The translations under genes were made by a program, and so were the position numbers. The notes under the pieces were generated by a model that was not told where the DNA came from, searched no databases, and worked only from the letters and a program-made list of their open reading frames with translations. A stretch of DNA of 64,000 nucleotides from Pseudomonas sp. S31 (GTDB lineage: Bacteria > Pseudomonadota > Gammaproteobacteria > Pseudomonadales > Pseudomonadaceae), in contig NZ_JACVVE010000001.1 in assembly GCF_016648105.1 (NCBI RefSeq), positions 434,001-498,000 of the forward strand, written 5' to 3'. Positions 32,541 to 40,861 of this stretch are shown here, one piece after another; position 1 is the stretch's first letter, and each line of letters begins with the position of its first letter.

Positions 32541-33890
32541 ATGCTCAAGCCTACTGTCGATACTGCCATCGACGTCAAAGACTGGATCGACAACCGTCCC
32601 ATCTCCGCCTACCAGTGGTTGATCCTGTCGCTGTGTTTCCTGATCGTGCTGTTCGACGGCTTCGACGTCGCGGTCATGGGCTTCATCGCCCCGTCGCTGA
32701 TGCAGGACTGGGGGCTGTCGCGCGCCGCCTTCGGGCCGGTGATGAGTGCCGGCATGGTCGGCCTGGCCATCGGCGCCCTGACCGCCGGCCCGTACGCCGA
32801 CCGGCTGGGGCGCAAGAAGGTGCTGCTGATCGCGGTCAGCGGCTTCAGCCTGCTGAGCCTGGCCTGCGCCTTCGCCCGCAGCCCCTATGAACTGGCGGTG
32901 CTGCGCCTGCTGACCGGCATCGCCCTGGGCGCCGCCATGCCCAACAGCACCACCCTGCTGGCCGAATACCTGCCCGAGCGCAGCCGTTCGCTGCTGATCA
33001 CCATCATGTTCACCGGTTTCAACATGGGCTCGGGCCTGGGGGGCTTCCTCGCCGCCTGGCTGATCCCGCAGCACGGTTGGCAGTCGGTGCTGCTGGCTGG
33101 CGGCCTGCTGCCGCTGGCCTTGCTGCCCTTGCTGCTGTGGCTGCTGCCCGAGTCGGCGCGCTTCCTCGCCGCCCGCCAGGCTCCCGCCCGGCAGATTGCC
33201 GCCGCCCTCGCCAAACTTGGCGGGCGCTTCGCCGAAGGCACCCGCTTCACCGTCAGCGAGCCGACCGTGCAACACAAGGCGCCAGCGCGCCAGCTGTTCA
33301 GCGAACGCTACCGCCTCGGCACCCTGGCCCTGTGGCTGACCTACTTCATGGGCCTGCTGGTGATCTACCTGACCATGGGCTGGCTGCCGACGTTGCTGCG
33401 TGACGGCGGCCTGTCGATCGAGCGCGCCGCCACCATCACCGGCCTGTTCCAGATCGGCGGCACAGTAGGCGCGATCGTGGTCGGCTGGATCATGGATCGA
33501 CGCAACCCCAACCGGGTGATCGCCATCGCCTACGCCCTTGGCGGCCTGTGCATCGTCTCGCTGGGCGCCCTGAGCCTGGAGTCCAGCCTGCTGGTACTTG
33601 GCGTGACCGTCGCCGGCTTCTGCATGAGCGGCGCACAGACCGGTCTCAACGCCTTCGCCCCGGGCTACTACCCCACGGAATTCCGCGCCACAGGTGTAAG
33701 CTGGATGCTCGGCATCGGCCGCTTTGGCGCAATCTTCGGTTCCCTCATCGGTGGTGCCGTGCTCAGCCTCGGGCTGGGCCTGCCGCTGCTGTTCACCCTC
33801 CTCGGCCTGCCGGCATTCGCCGCCGCCGTGGCGATCCTGGCCAACGGCCACGCCCGGCGCCGCGCGAACGCGGCAGTGACCGCGCAGTAA
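32541..33890 (+). CDS. galT: Gallate transporter, MFS aromatic acid:H+ symporter
   Basis: 449-aa twelve-helix AAHS-family transporter. Signatures: VLFDGFDVAVMGFIAPSL in helix 1, AGPYADRLGRKKVLL in the 2-3 loop, and PNSTTLLAEYLPERSRSL. It is placed directly before the gallate dioxygenase gene (gap 21 bases), the order known for P. putida galT-galA-galP. It imports gallate with protons. AAAAGGTG precedes the ATG. Assignment as galT rests on the family and on this syntenic cluster. Confidence 0.93.
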   Translation: MLKPTVDTAIDVKDWIDNRPISAYQWLILSLCFLIVLFDGFDVAVMGFIAPSLMQDWGLSRAAFGPVMSAGMVGLAIGALTAGPYADRLGRKKVLLIAVSGFSLLSLACAFARSPYELAVLRLLTGIALGAAMPNSTTLLAEYLPERSRSLLITIMFTGFNMGSGLGGFLAAWLIPQHGWQSVLLAGGLLPLALLPLLLWLLPESARFLAARQAPARQIAAALAKLGGRFAEGTRFTVSEPTVQHKAPARQLFSERYRLGTLALWLTYFMGLLVIYLTMGWLPTLLRDGGLSIERAATITGLFQIGGTVGAIVVGWIMDRRNPNRVIAIAYALGGLCIVSLGALSLESSLLVLGVTVAGFCMSGAQTGLNAFAPGYYPTEFRATGVSWMLGIGRFGAIFGSLIGGAVLSLGLGLPLLFTLLGLPAFAAAVAILANGHARRRANAAVTAQ

Positions 33891-33911
33891 CCCGTCACAG
33901 AGGACATTCGC

Positions 33912-35174
33912 ATGGCTCGCATCATTGGTGGCCTGGCCGTTTCCCACACCCCGACCATCGGCTTCGCAGTCGACAACGACAAACAGCAGGAAGCCGCCTG
34001 GGCGCCGATCTTCGAGAGTTTCGAGCCGATCCGCACGTGGCTGCAGGCGCGCCAGCCAGACGTGCTGTTCTACATCTTCAACGACCACGTCACCTCGTTC
34101 TTCTTCGACCACTACAGCGCCTTCACCCTGGGCGTCGACGATCTGTACGGCGTGGCCGACGAAGGCGGCAACCCGCGTGAGCTGCCACCGGTAAGCGGAC
34201 ACGCGGCACTGTCGCGACACATCGGCCAGAGCTTGATGGCCGATGAGTTCGACATGAGCTTCTTCCGCGACAAGCCGCTGGACCATGGCTTCTTCTCGCC
34301 GATGTCGGCGCTGCTGCCGTGCGACGAGGGCTGGCCCGTGCAGATCGTGCCGCTGCAAGTGGGTGTGCTGCAGCTGCCGATCCCTACCGCGCGGCGCTGC
34401 TACAAACTGGGCCAGGCCCTGCGCCGTGCCATCGAGAGCTACCCCGAGGACCTCAAGGTCGCCATCGTCGCCACGGGTGGCGTGTCGCACCAGGTGCATG
34501 GCGAGCGTTGCGGCTTCAACAACCCGGAATGGGACGCGCAGTTCATCGAGCTGCTGGTGAACGACCCGCAGCAGCTCACCGAGATGACCCTGGCCGAGTA
34601 CGCAACGCTCGGCGGTATGGAGGGGGCCGAGGTGATCACCTGGCTGATCATGCGCGGGGCGCTGTCGGGCAATGTCGAGCGCAAGCACCAGAGCTACTAC
34701 CTGCCGTCGATGACCGGCATCGCCACGTTGCTCCTGGAAAACCAGGACCAACCACTGCCGGCCCCGGTCAACGAGCGCCACCGCCAGCACATGCAGCACC
34801 AACTGGCGGGGGCGGAACTGCTCGAAGGCACCTACCCCTACACCCTGGAACGCAGTGCCAAGGGCTATCGCCTGAACAAGTTCCTGCATCGCCTGATCGA
34901 GCCGCAGTGGCGCCAGCGCTTCCTCGCCGAACCCGAAGCGCTGTACCGCGAGGCCGGCCTGAGCGAAGAGGAAAGCGACCTGCTGCGCCGCCGCGACTGG
35001 CGCGGGCTGATCCACTACGGGGTGATCTTCTTCGTCCTGGAGAAGCTCGGCGCAGTGCTGGGCGTGTCCAACCTGGATATCTACGCCGCCATGCGCGGGC
35101 AGAGCATCGACGACTTCATGAAGACCCGAAATCAGCAGGTCCGTTACTCGGTGGCCGGCAAGGCCGCCAACTGA
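33912..35174 (+). CDS. galA: Gallate dioxygenase
   Basis: 420-aa extradiol (type II, LigB-fold) dioxygenase fused to a LigA-like C-terminal domain, the single-chain arrangement of GalA/DesB. Iron ligands by analogy with LigB are His12 (VSHTPTIG), His59 (FNDHVTSFFFDHY) and Glu240 (GGMEGAEVITW); catalytic His193 is in ATGGVSHQVHG. The C-terminal part (about 290-410) carries YRLNKFLHRLIEPQWRQRFL, and GVIFFVLEKLGAVLGVSN. It opens the gallate ring to 4-oxalomesaconate. Start ATG 33912 with AGAGGA upstream. Confidence 0.96.
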   Translation: MARIIGGLAVSHTPTIGFAVDNDKQQEAAWAPIFESFEPIRTWLQARQPDVLFYIFNDHVTSFFFDHYSAFTLGVDDLYGVADEGGNPRELPPVSGHAALSRHIGQSLMADEFDMSFFRDKPLDHGFFSPMSALLPCDEGWPVQIVPLQVGVLQLPIPTARRCYKLGQALRRAIESYPEDLKVAIVATGGVSHQVHGERCGFNNPEWDAQFIELLVNDPQQLTEMTLAEYATLGGMEGAEVITWLIMRGALSGNVERKHQSYYLPSMTGIATLLLENQDQPLPAPVNERHRQHMQHQLAGAELLEGTYPYTLERSAKGYRLNKFLHRLIEPQWRQRFLAEPEALYREAGLSEEESDLLRRRDWRGLIHYGVIFFVLEKLGAVLGVSNLDIYAAMRGQSIDDFMKTRNQQVRYSVAGKAAN

Positions 35175-35188
35175 TCGTAGCGCAACAT

Positions 35189-35210
35189 CCGGGGCCACAC
35201 CTGGCCCCGG
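35189..35210. terminator. Hairpin after galA
   Basis: Perfect 9-bp stem CCGGGGCCA (35189-35197) and TGGCCCCGG (35202-35210) with a 4-base loop, 14 bases past the galA stop and about 190 bases before galP. No U-run follows, so it is more likely an attenuator or mRNA-end stabiliser that lowers galP expression relative to galTA than a full stop. Confidence 0.6.
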
Positions 35211-35402
35211 CGTACCCGCAACACCGAATTCCACGACAACGCCAATAACACGGAATCCGCCCCATGCCTCGATACACCCAGCCTCCCGCCTGACCACCTG
35301 GCCGCGCCGAGCCGCGCCGCCCCTCGCTCCCTGTTTCAACCTGCCCAGCGCCGATGCGCCGCTGGCGGGCCGCGCTTTGCCCATCACTGGAGAACAACAA
35401 CA

Positions 35403-36650
35403 ATGAAATGCCGCACTCTGTACCCGCTCGTGCCCACGGTCGCCCTGGCTGCCGGCCTGCCCCTGGTCGCCTCGGCCGAAGGTTTCGTCGACGATGCCAA
35501 GGCCAGCCTGACACTGCGCAACTTCTACATGAACCGCGACTACACCGGCACAGCCAGCCAAGGCAAGGCCGAGGAGTGGACGCAGAGCTTCATCCTCGAC
35601 TTCCGGTCCGGTTTCACCCCCGGCGTGGTCGGCTTCGGCGTCGACGTGCTGGGCCTGTACAGCGTCAAGCTCGATGGCGGCAAAGGCACCGCCGGCACGC
35701 AACTGCTGCCCGTGCATGACGACGGGCGCCCGGCGGACGACTTCGGGCGCACGGCGGTGGCCGGCAAGATGCGCATATCCAAGACCGAACTGAAAGTCGG
35801 CGAATGGGCGCCGGCGCTGCCGATCCTGCGTGCCGACGACGGCCGCTCGCTGCCGCAGACCTTCCAGGGCGCCCAGCTCACCTCCAACGAACTGGCCGGC
35901 CTGACCCTGTACGGTGGCCAGTTCCGCCAGAACAGCCCGCGCAACGACGCCAGCATGGAGGACATGAGCCTGTTCACTCGCACCGCGTTCACTTCCGACC
36001 GCTTCGACTTCGCCGGCGGCGAATACCGCTTCAACCAGGACCGCACCCTCGTCGGCGCCTGGTACGCCCAGCTCGAAGACATCTATCAGCAGCGCTACCT
36101 GCAGGTGCAACACCAGCAACCCGTGGGCGACTGGGTGCTGGGCGCCAACCTGGGCTACTTCTGGGGCAAGGAAGACGGCAGTGCCAAGGCCGGCGAACTG
36201 GACAACCGCACCGCCTCGGGCCTGTTCTCGGCCAGGATCGGCGGCAACACCTTCTATGTCGGCCTGCAGAAGGTCATGGGCGACGATGAGTGGTTCCGGG
36301 TCAACGGCGCCAGCGGAGGCACCCTGGCCAACGATGCCTTCGGCTCCAGCTACGAAAGCGCCCAGGAGCGCTCGTGGCAGCTGCGCCATGACTTCAACTT
36401 CGTGGTGCTCGGCATCCCTGGCCTGACCTTGATGAACCGCTACATCCACGGTGACAACGTGCACAACGCCAGCACCGACGATGGCACCGAGTGGGGCCGC
36501 GAAAGCGAGCTGGCCTATGTGATCCAGTCCGGCCCGCTGAAGGCCCTGAACGTCAAGTGGCGTAACTCCAGTCAACGTCGCAACTGGGGCAGCACCAACA
36601 GTTTCGACGAGAACCGGCTGATCGTCAGCTATCCGCTGAGCTTGCTGTAG
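35403..36650 (+). CDS. galP: Outer-membrane porin of the OprD family, gallate cluster
   Basis: 415-aa porin with signal peptide (LAAGLPLVASAEG) and an 18-strand OprD-type barrel, recognisable from GFVDDAKASLTLRNFYMNRDY at the mature N-terminus, the AGKMRISKTELKVGEWAPALPILR region and the C-terminal ENRLIVSYPLSLL. OprD-family channels are specific for small carboxylates. In this cluster gallate is the expected substrate. GGAG stands 9 bases before the ATG. The 228-base gap from galA contains a hairpin and may contain a promoter. Confidence 0.94.
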   Translation: MKCRTLYPLVPTVALAAGLPLVASAEGFVDDAKASLTLRNFYMNRDYTGTASQGKAEEWTQSFILDFRSGFTPGVVGFGVDVLGLYSVKLDGGKGTAGTQLLPVHDDGRPADDFGRTAVAGKMRISKTELKVGEWAPALPILRADDGRSLPQTFQGAQLTSNELAGLTLYGGQFRQNSPRNDASMEDMSLFTRTAFTSDRFDFAGGEYRFNQDRTLVGAWYAQLEDIYQQRYLQVQHQQPVGDWVLGANLGYFWGKEDGSAKAGELDNRTASGLFSARIGGNTFYVGLQKVMGDDEWFRVNGASGGTLANDAFGSSYESAQERSWQLRHDFNFVVLGIPGLTLMNRYIHGDNVHNASTDDGTEWGRESELAYVIQSGPLKALNVKWRNSSQRRNWGSTNSFDENRLIVSYPLSLL

Positions 36651-36654
36651 GGCT

Positions 36655-36703
36655 GGGGGCTGCTGCGCAGCCCTATCGCGGCACGAGGCCGCTCCTACAC
36701 GGA
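36655..36703. repeat. REP-like palindrome between galP and galR
   Basis: The sequence GGGGCTGCTGCGCAGCCC (36656-36673) followed by TATCGCGGCACGAGGCCGCTCCTAC is the same REP family as the right arm of the large inverted pair at 40667-40709 but is present as a single copy. It lies between the convergent galP and galR stops. Confidence 0.75.
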
Positions 36704-37912
36704 GATCACCTGGCGGATACAGGCCATCAACGCAGCCGCCGCCGGTGACTGCAAGCAGCCGACGCGCTGCATCAGGCCAATGGCGCGCGCCGTGCCCGGC
36801 AGCGCCAGCGGCAGGCGTTGCAGCTCACCGCTGGCGATCTCGTGGGCGAGCTGATGGGCGGACACCGCCGCAAGCATGTCCGAGCGCAACAACAGGCCAC
36901 GGATGATCGCCAGGTCGCCGCTTTCCACCACCGCGCTTGCCATCTTCGTACTGCCCCTGCCTGCCCCAGGGGCAGCCAGCCCGGCCGCCGCGAAACAGGC
37001 ATCGAGCTGGGCACGGGCCGGCGAGCCCGCCCTGGGCAACACCCAGCGCGCCTCGCGCACCTGCGCCAAGGTCACCTGCCCCGCCAGCAACGGATGGCCG
37101 CGCCGCGCCAGAAGCACCATCTCCTCGGTGATCAGCGGCTCGCCGACCAGGTCGCTGGCATAGTCGCTGGGCCGCAGAGCCCCCAGCACGAAGTCCACAT
37201 CACCGACGCGCAACTCGGTGGCCAGCAGGTCGAACGGGCTTTCGTTGGTGATCACGCGGACCTGCGGGTGCGCCGTGGTGAAACGCACGATGGCCTCGGG
37301 CAGGATGCGTGAACGCCCCAACGGCAGCGCACCCACGTGCACGATACCGCGCAGGGTGCCCTGCATGGCGCTGAGGTCGGTGTCGATGTGGCGTAGCTCG
37401 TTCAGTGCCCGGCGGATCGGGAAGAGGATTTCCTGGCTCGCCCGGGTCGGTTGCAGGCCCCGGGGCGTGCGTTCGAACAATGGCCGCCCACAACCGCCCT
37501 CGAGCACCTTGAGCGCCGCACTGACCGCCGGCTGGCTGAGGCCGAAGTGGCGCGCTACCGTCTGCATGTGCCGGGTTTCGCAAAGCTTGACGAATACCTC
37601 CAAGCGGCGTGCCTGGAACAGGTAGATCGGCTCGGCCTGGACGCAGCCCAACAACCGCGGCACCTCATCGAGCTCGGCGAGGACCCGCCTGGCGCGGGGC
37701 AGCACGCACTCGCCATAGTCGGTCAGGCGCATGCCGTTGGCGTGGCGCTCGAACAACGGCGCAGCCAAGCGCGCCTCCAACTCGGCGATGGCCCGGGTGA
37801 CCACCGACTGCGCCCGAAACAGCAATTCAGAGGCCCGCGACACACTACCCACGTCGGCCACCCGAACGAAGGCACGCACCTGCATCAGGTTAGGCAGTTC
37901 AAGCTCAGTCAT
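36695..37912 (-). CDS. galR: LysR-type activator of the gallate genes, with two helix-turn-helix domains
   Basis: 405-aa regulator, about 100 residues longer than a normal LysR protein. It carries two N-terminal winged HTH modules in tandem: residues about 9-67 (MQVRAFVRVADVGSVSRASE, then ARLAAPLFERHANGMRLTDY) and about 103-163 (RRLEVFVKLCETRHMQTVAR, then HFGLSQPAVSAALKVLEGGC). The effector domain follows. It is divergent from galBCD and convergent with galP, inside the gallate cluster, so it should switch both halves. The 158-base galR-galB gap (37913-38070) must hold its operator, though I see no strong dyad there. Confidence 0.93.
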   Translation of the reverse strand: MTELELPNLMQVRAFVRVADVGSVSRASELLFRAQSVVTRAIAELEARLAAPLFERHANGMRLTDYGECVLPRARRVLAELDEVPRLLGCVQAEPIYLFQARRLEVFVKLCETRHMQTVARHFGLSQPAVSAALKVLEGGCGRPLFERTPRGLQPTRASQEILFPIRRALNELRHIDTDLSAMQGTLRGIVHVGALPLGRSRILPEAIVRFTTAHPQVRVITNESPFDLLATELRVGDVDFVLGALRPSDYASDLVGEPLITEEMVLLARRGHPLLAGQVTLAQVREARWVLPRAGSPARAQLDACFAAAGLAAPGAGRGSTKMASAVVESGDLAIIRGLLLRSDMLAAVSAHQLAHEIASGELQRLPLALPGTARAIGLMQRVGCLQSPAAAALMACIRQVISV

Positions 37913-38070
37913 AGGGCCTCCGCGACGCCCGGCGCTTTACTGGCGCGACTATGCCGCCCCACTCCGTCATTGGCAATAAATAAAACGCATACCCGCAACG
38001 CTGGAATGCATTAGTCCCGCGCCAGCCCCGATGACATCCTGCCCCTACCCCCCGCAGGAGCCTACGAACA

Positions 38071-38805
38071 ATGAACAACCCACAAAAATCCGCCCTGGTG
38101 GTCAGCGCCCATTCCGCCGATTTCGTCTGGCGCGCCGGCGGCGCCATCGCCCTGCACGCAGAGCAGGGTTATGCCGTGCACGTGGTCTGCCTGTCGTTCG
38201 GCGAGCGTGGCGAGTCGGCCAAACTGTGGCGCAAGGGCGAGATGACCGAGGCCAAGATCAAGGACGCACGCCGCGAAGAAGCCCTGGCCGCCGCCGAGAT
38301 CCTCGGTGCCAGCGTGGAGTTCTTCGACATCGGCGACTACCCGATGCGCGCCGACAAGGACACCCTGTTCCGCCTGGCCGACGTGTACCGCCGGGTACAG
38401 CCGGAATTCGTTCTCAGCCATTCGCTGAAGGACCCTTACAACTACGACCACCCACTGGCCATGCACCTGGCCCAGGAAGCGCGCATCATCGCCCAGGCCG
38501 AAGGCTACAAGCCGGGCGAGCAGATCGTCGGCGCGCCGCCGGTGTATGCCTTCGAGCCACACCAGCCGGAACAGTGCGAATGGCGCCCGGACACCTTCCT
38601 CGATATCACCTCGGTGTGGGACAGGAAGTACGCCGCCATCCAGTGCATGGCCGGCCAGGAACACCTGTGGGAGTACTACACCCGGGTCGCCCTGCAGCGG
38701 GGCGTGCAGGCCAAGCGCAACGTCGGCATCACCAGCGCACGCAACATCATCTACGCCGAAGGCTTGCAGAGCGTGTTCCCACGCGTCACGGAGAACCTGG
38801 CATGA
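38071..38805 (+). CDS. galB: 4-oxalomesaconate hydratase
   Basis: 244-aa PIG-L/LmbE-family zinc protein. The metal motif is changed from the usual AHPDD to AHSAD (His14, Asp17), and the second part is [11 protein letters not shown] (Asp126, His127). P. putida GalB is a zinc hydratase recruited from this deacetylase family, which explains the altered motif. It hydrates 4-oxalomesaconate to 4-carboxy-4-hydroxy-2-oxoadipate. AGGAG precedes the ATG. Its stop overlaps the galC start (ATGA). Confidence 0.93.
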   Translation: MNNPQKSALVVSAHSADFVWRAGGAIALHAEQGYAVHVVCLSFGERGESAKLWRKGEMTEAKIKDARREEALAAAEILGASVEFFDIGDYPMRADKDTLFRLADVYRRVQPEFVLSHSLKDPYNYDHPLAMHLAQEARIIAQAEGYKPGEQIVGAPPVYAFEPHQPEQCEWRPDTFLDITSVWDRKYAAIQCMAGQEHLWEYYTRVALQRGVQAKRNVGITSARNIIYAEGLQSVFPRVTENLA

Positions 38806-39518
38806 GTGGGCTGATCGGCAAGACCGGTATCGTGGTACGTAACATCCCACGCACCGAACCCCAGGTCATCGATGCCCTGGGGCAGCTCGGCGTGGCTACC
38901 GTGCACGAGGCCCAAGGTCGCAAGGGCCTGCTGAACACCGCCGTGCGCCCGATCCAGCAAGGCGTGGCCGTGGCTGGCAGTGCCGTGACCGTGCTGGTGG
39001 CACCCGGCGACAACTGGATGTTCCATGTGGCCGTGGAACAATGCCGCCCCGGTGACGTGCTGGTGGTGGCGCCCAGTTCGCCGTGCAGCGACGGCTATTT
39101 TGGCGACCTGCTCGCGACCTCGCTCAAGGCCCGCGGCGTGCGTGGCCTGGTCATCGACGCCGGCATCCGCGACAGCCAGACCCTGCGCGACATGGGCTTT
39201 GCCGTATGGTCCCGGGCCACCAATGCCCAGGGCACGGTGAAGGAAGTACTGGGCTCGGTGAACCTGCCGCTGCTGTGCGCCGGCCAACTGGTCAATGCCG
39301 GGGACATCGTGGTGGCCGACGACGACGGCGTGGTCGTGGTGCGCCATGGCGAAGCCCAGGTGGTGCTCGACGCCGCCACCCAGCGCGCCGAACTGGAAGA
39401 ACGCAAGCGCCTGCGCCTGGCCGCCGGCGAGCTGGGCCTGGACATCTACGAGATGCGTCCGCGCCTGGCGGCCAAGGGCTTGCGCTACGTCGACCACCTC
39501 AGCGACCTGGACGACTGA
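38802..39518 (+). CDS. galC: 4-carboxy-4-hydroxy-2-oxoadipate aldolase (RraA-like)
   Basis: 238-aa class II aldolase of the HMG/CHA aldolase-RraA fold. Signature region: [20 protein letters not shown], then [21 protein letters not shown], with the metal- and pyruvate-binding GxxGD and the Arg/Asp of the AGIRD loop. It splits 4-carboxy-4-hydroxy-2-oxoadipate into pyruvate and oxaloacetate, the last step of gallate and protocatechuate 4,5-cleavage. The start at 38802 is set by the ATGA overlap with galB. The galD start follows the stop by 2 bases. Confidence 0.94.
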   Translation: MSGLIGKTGIVVRNIPRTEPQVIDALGQLGVATVHEAQGRKGLLNTAVRPIQQGVAVAGSAVTVLVAPGDNWMFHVAVEQCRPGDVLVVAPSSPCSDGYFGDLLATSLKARGVRGLVIDAGIRDSQTLRDMGFAVWSRATNAQGTVKEVLGSVNLPLLCAGQLVNAGDIVVADDDGVVVVRHGEAQVVLDAATQRAELEERKRLRLAAGELGLDIYEMRPRLAAKGLRYVDHLSDLDD

Positions 39519-39520
39519 CC

Positions 39521-40603
39521 ATGGGCCAGACCCGCATACCTTGCCTGCTGATGCGCGGGGGTACCTCCAAGGGTGCCTACTTCCTGCATGACGACCTGCC
39601 CGAATCCGGCCCGCTGCGCGATCGCGTGCTGCTGGCGGTGATGGGCTCGCCGGACGCCCGGCAGATCGACGGCATCGGCGGCGCCGACTCGCTGACCAGC
39701 AAGGTGGCGATCATTCGCGCCTCGCAACGCGACGACGCCGACGTCGACTACCTGTTCGCCCAGGTGCTGGTGGACGAAGCACGGGTCGACTATGGGCAGA
39801 ACTGCGGCAACATCCTCGCAGGCGTCGGGCCGTTCGCCCTGGAGCGCGGCCTGGTGACGGCCAGCGGCTCGAGCACGCCGGTGCGGATCTACATGCAGAA
39901 CACCGGGCAGATCGCCGTGGCCCAGGTGCCGACCGCCGACGGCCAGGTGGAATATGCCGGCGCAACGCGTATCGACGGTGTGCCGGGCCAGGCGGCTGCG
40001 CTGCTGGTGACCTTCGCCGACGTCGCCGGCTCCAGTTGCGGTGCACTGCTGCCCACCGGCAACAGCCGTGATCGAGTCGACGGCATCGAGGTCACTTGCA
40101 TCGACAACGGCATGCCGGTGGTGCTGTTGCGCGCCGAGGACCTGGGTATCAGCGGCCATGAGCCCTGTGCGGTGCTGGACGCCGACAACGCGCTCAAGGC
40201 GCGACTGGAATCGATCCGCCTGCAACTGGGCCCGCGCATGAACCTGGGCGACGTCAGCCAGCGCAACGTGCCGAAGATGTGCCTGCTGTCGGCGCCGCGC
40301 AACGGCGGTGCGATCAACACCCGCTCGTTCATCCCGCACCGCTGCCACGCTTCGATTGGTGTATTCGGTGCAGTGAGCGTCGCCACCGCCTGCCTGGTCC
40401 AGGGTTCGATCGCCCAGGCGCTGGCGTGCACCGCCACGGGCGATGCCCAGCGGTTGTCGGTGGAGCATCCCAGTGGTGAATTCACGGTGGAAATCGCAAT
40501 GCGCGATGGCGCCATCCACGGTTGCGGGCTGGTGCGCACCGCCCGGTTACTGTTCGATGGCCAGGTGTGCATTCCTGGCGACCTCTGGTCAGGCCCCCGG
40601 TAG
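39521..40603 (+). CDS. galD: 4-oxalomesaconate tautomerase (PrpF family)
   Basis: 360-aa isomerase of the PrpF/DiaPimelate-epimerase-like fold. It starts with the PrpF hallmark IPCLLMRGGTSKGAYFLHDDLP, then GIGGADSLTSKVAII, the phosphate-free anion site YGQNCGNILAGVGPFA and IGVFGAVSVATACL. It converts keto and enol forms of 4-oxalomesaconate so that GalB can act. Last gene of galBCD. A large inverted REP pair follows the stop directly and probably ends the transcript. Confidence 0.95.
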   Translation: MGQTRIPCLLMRGGTSKGAYFLHDDLPESGPLRDRVLLAVMGSPDARQIDGIGGADSLTSKVAIIRASQRDDADVDYLFAQVLVDEARVDYGQNCGNILAGVGPFALERGLVTASGSSTPVRIYMQNTGQIAVAQVPTADGQVEYAGATRIDGVPGQAAALLVTFADVAGSSCGALLPTGNSRDRVDGIEVTCIDNGMPVVLLRAEDLGISGHEPCAVLDADNALKARLESIRLQLGPRMNLGDVSQRNVPKMCLLSAPRNGGAINTRSFIPHRCHASIGVFGAVSVATACLVQGSIAQALACTATGDAQRLSVEHPSGEFTVEIAMRDGAIHGCGLVRTARLLFDGQVCIPGDLWSGPR

Positions 40604-40709
40604 GAGCGGCCTTGCGCCGCGATGGGCTGCGTAGCAGCCCCAGATCGTCAGGGCGCCATAGAACCCTGGGGCTGCTACGCAGCCCATCGCGGCGCGAGGC
40701 CGCTCCTAC
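40600..40709. repeat. 43-bp near-perfect inverted REP pair (BIME-like)
   Basis: Left arm 40600-40642 and right arm 40667-40709 are reverse complements with one mismatch over 43 bases, separated by 24 bases. Each arm contains the REP core (GTAGGAGCGGCC and GGCCGCTCCTAC) plus an inner GGCTGCGTAGCAGCC self-palindrome. The left arm starts at the galD stop. In RNA it would form a very stable long hairpin that could end galBCD transcription and protect its 3' end. Confidence 0.93.
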
Positions 40710-40861
40710 AGGGGTGGGCGATGTTCTGAAAATCGGGACAAAAAACGCAGCCTCGGGACAAAACCCGCACACTTCGCCATACGGCCCGAAACCGTAACAT
40801 TCAGTTTCATCTCGCCCACCGACAGTAGCACGCTCAATCCAACCACAATGAGATCTGATCC

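Noticed and set aside
32382..36575. Very long open frame on the minus strand opposite galT, galA and galP
   Set aside because: It is a by-product of high GC and strong codon bias. The plus-strand genes have family motifs and ribosome sites, whereas the antisense frame is low-complexity (Gln/His/Arg/Ala-rich) with no recognisable domain.
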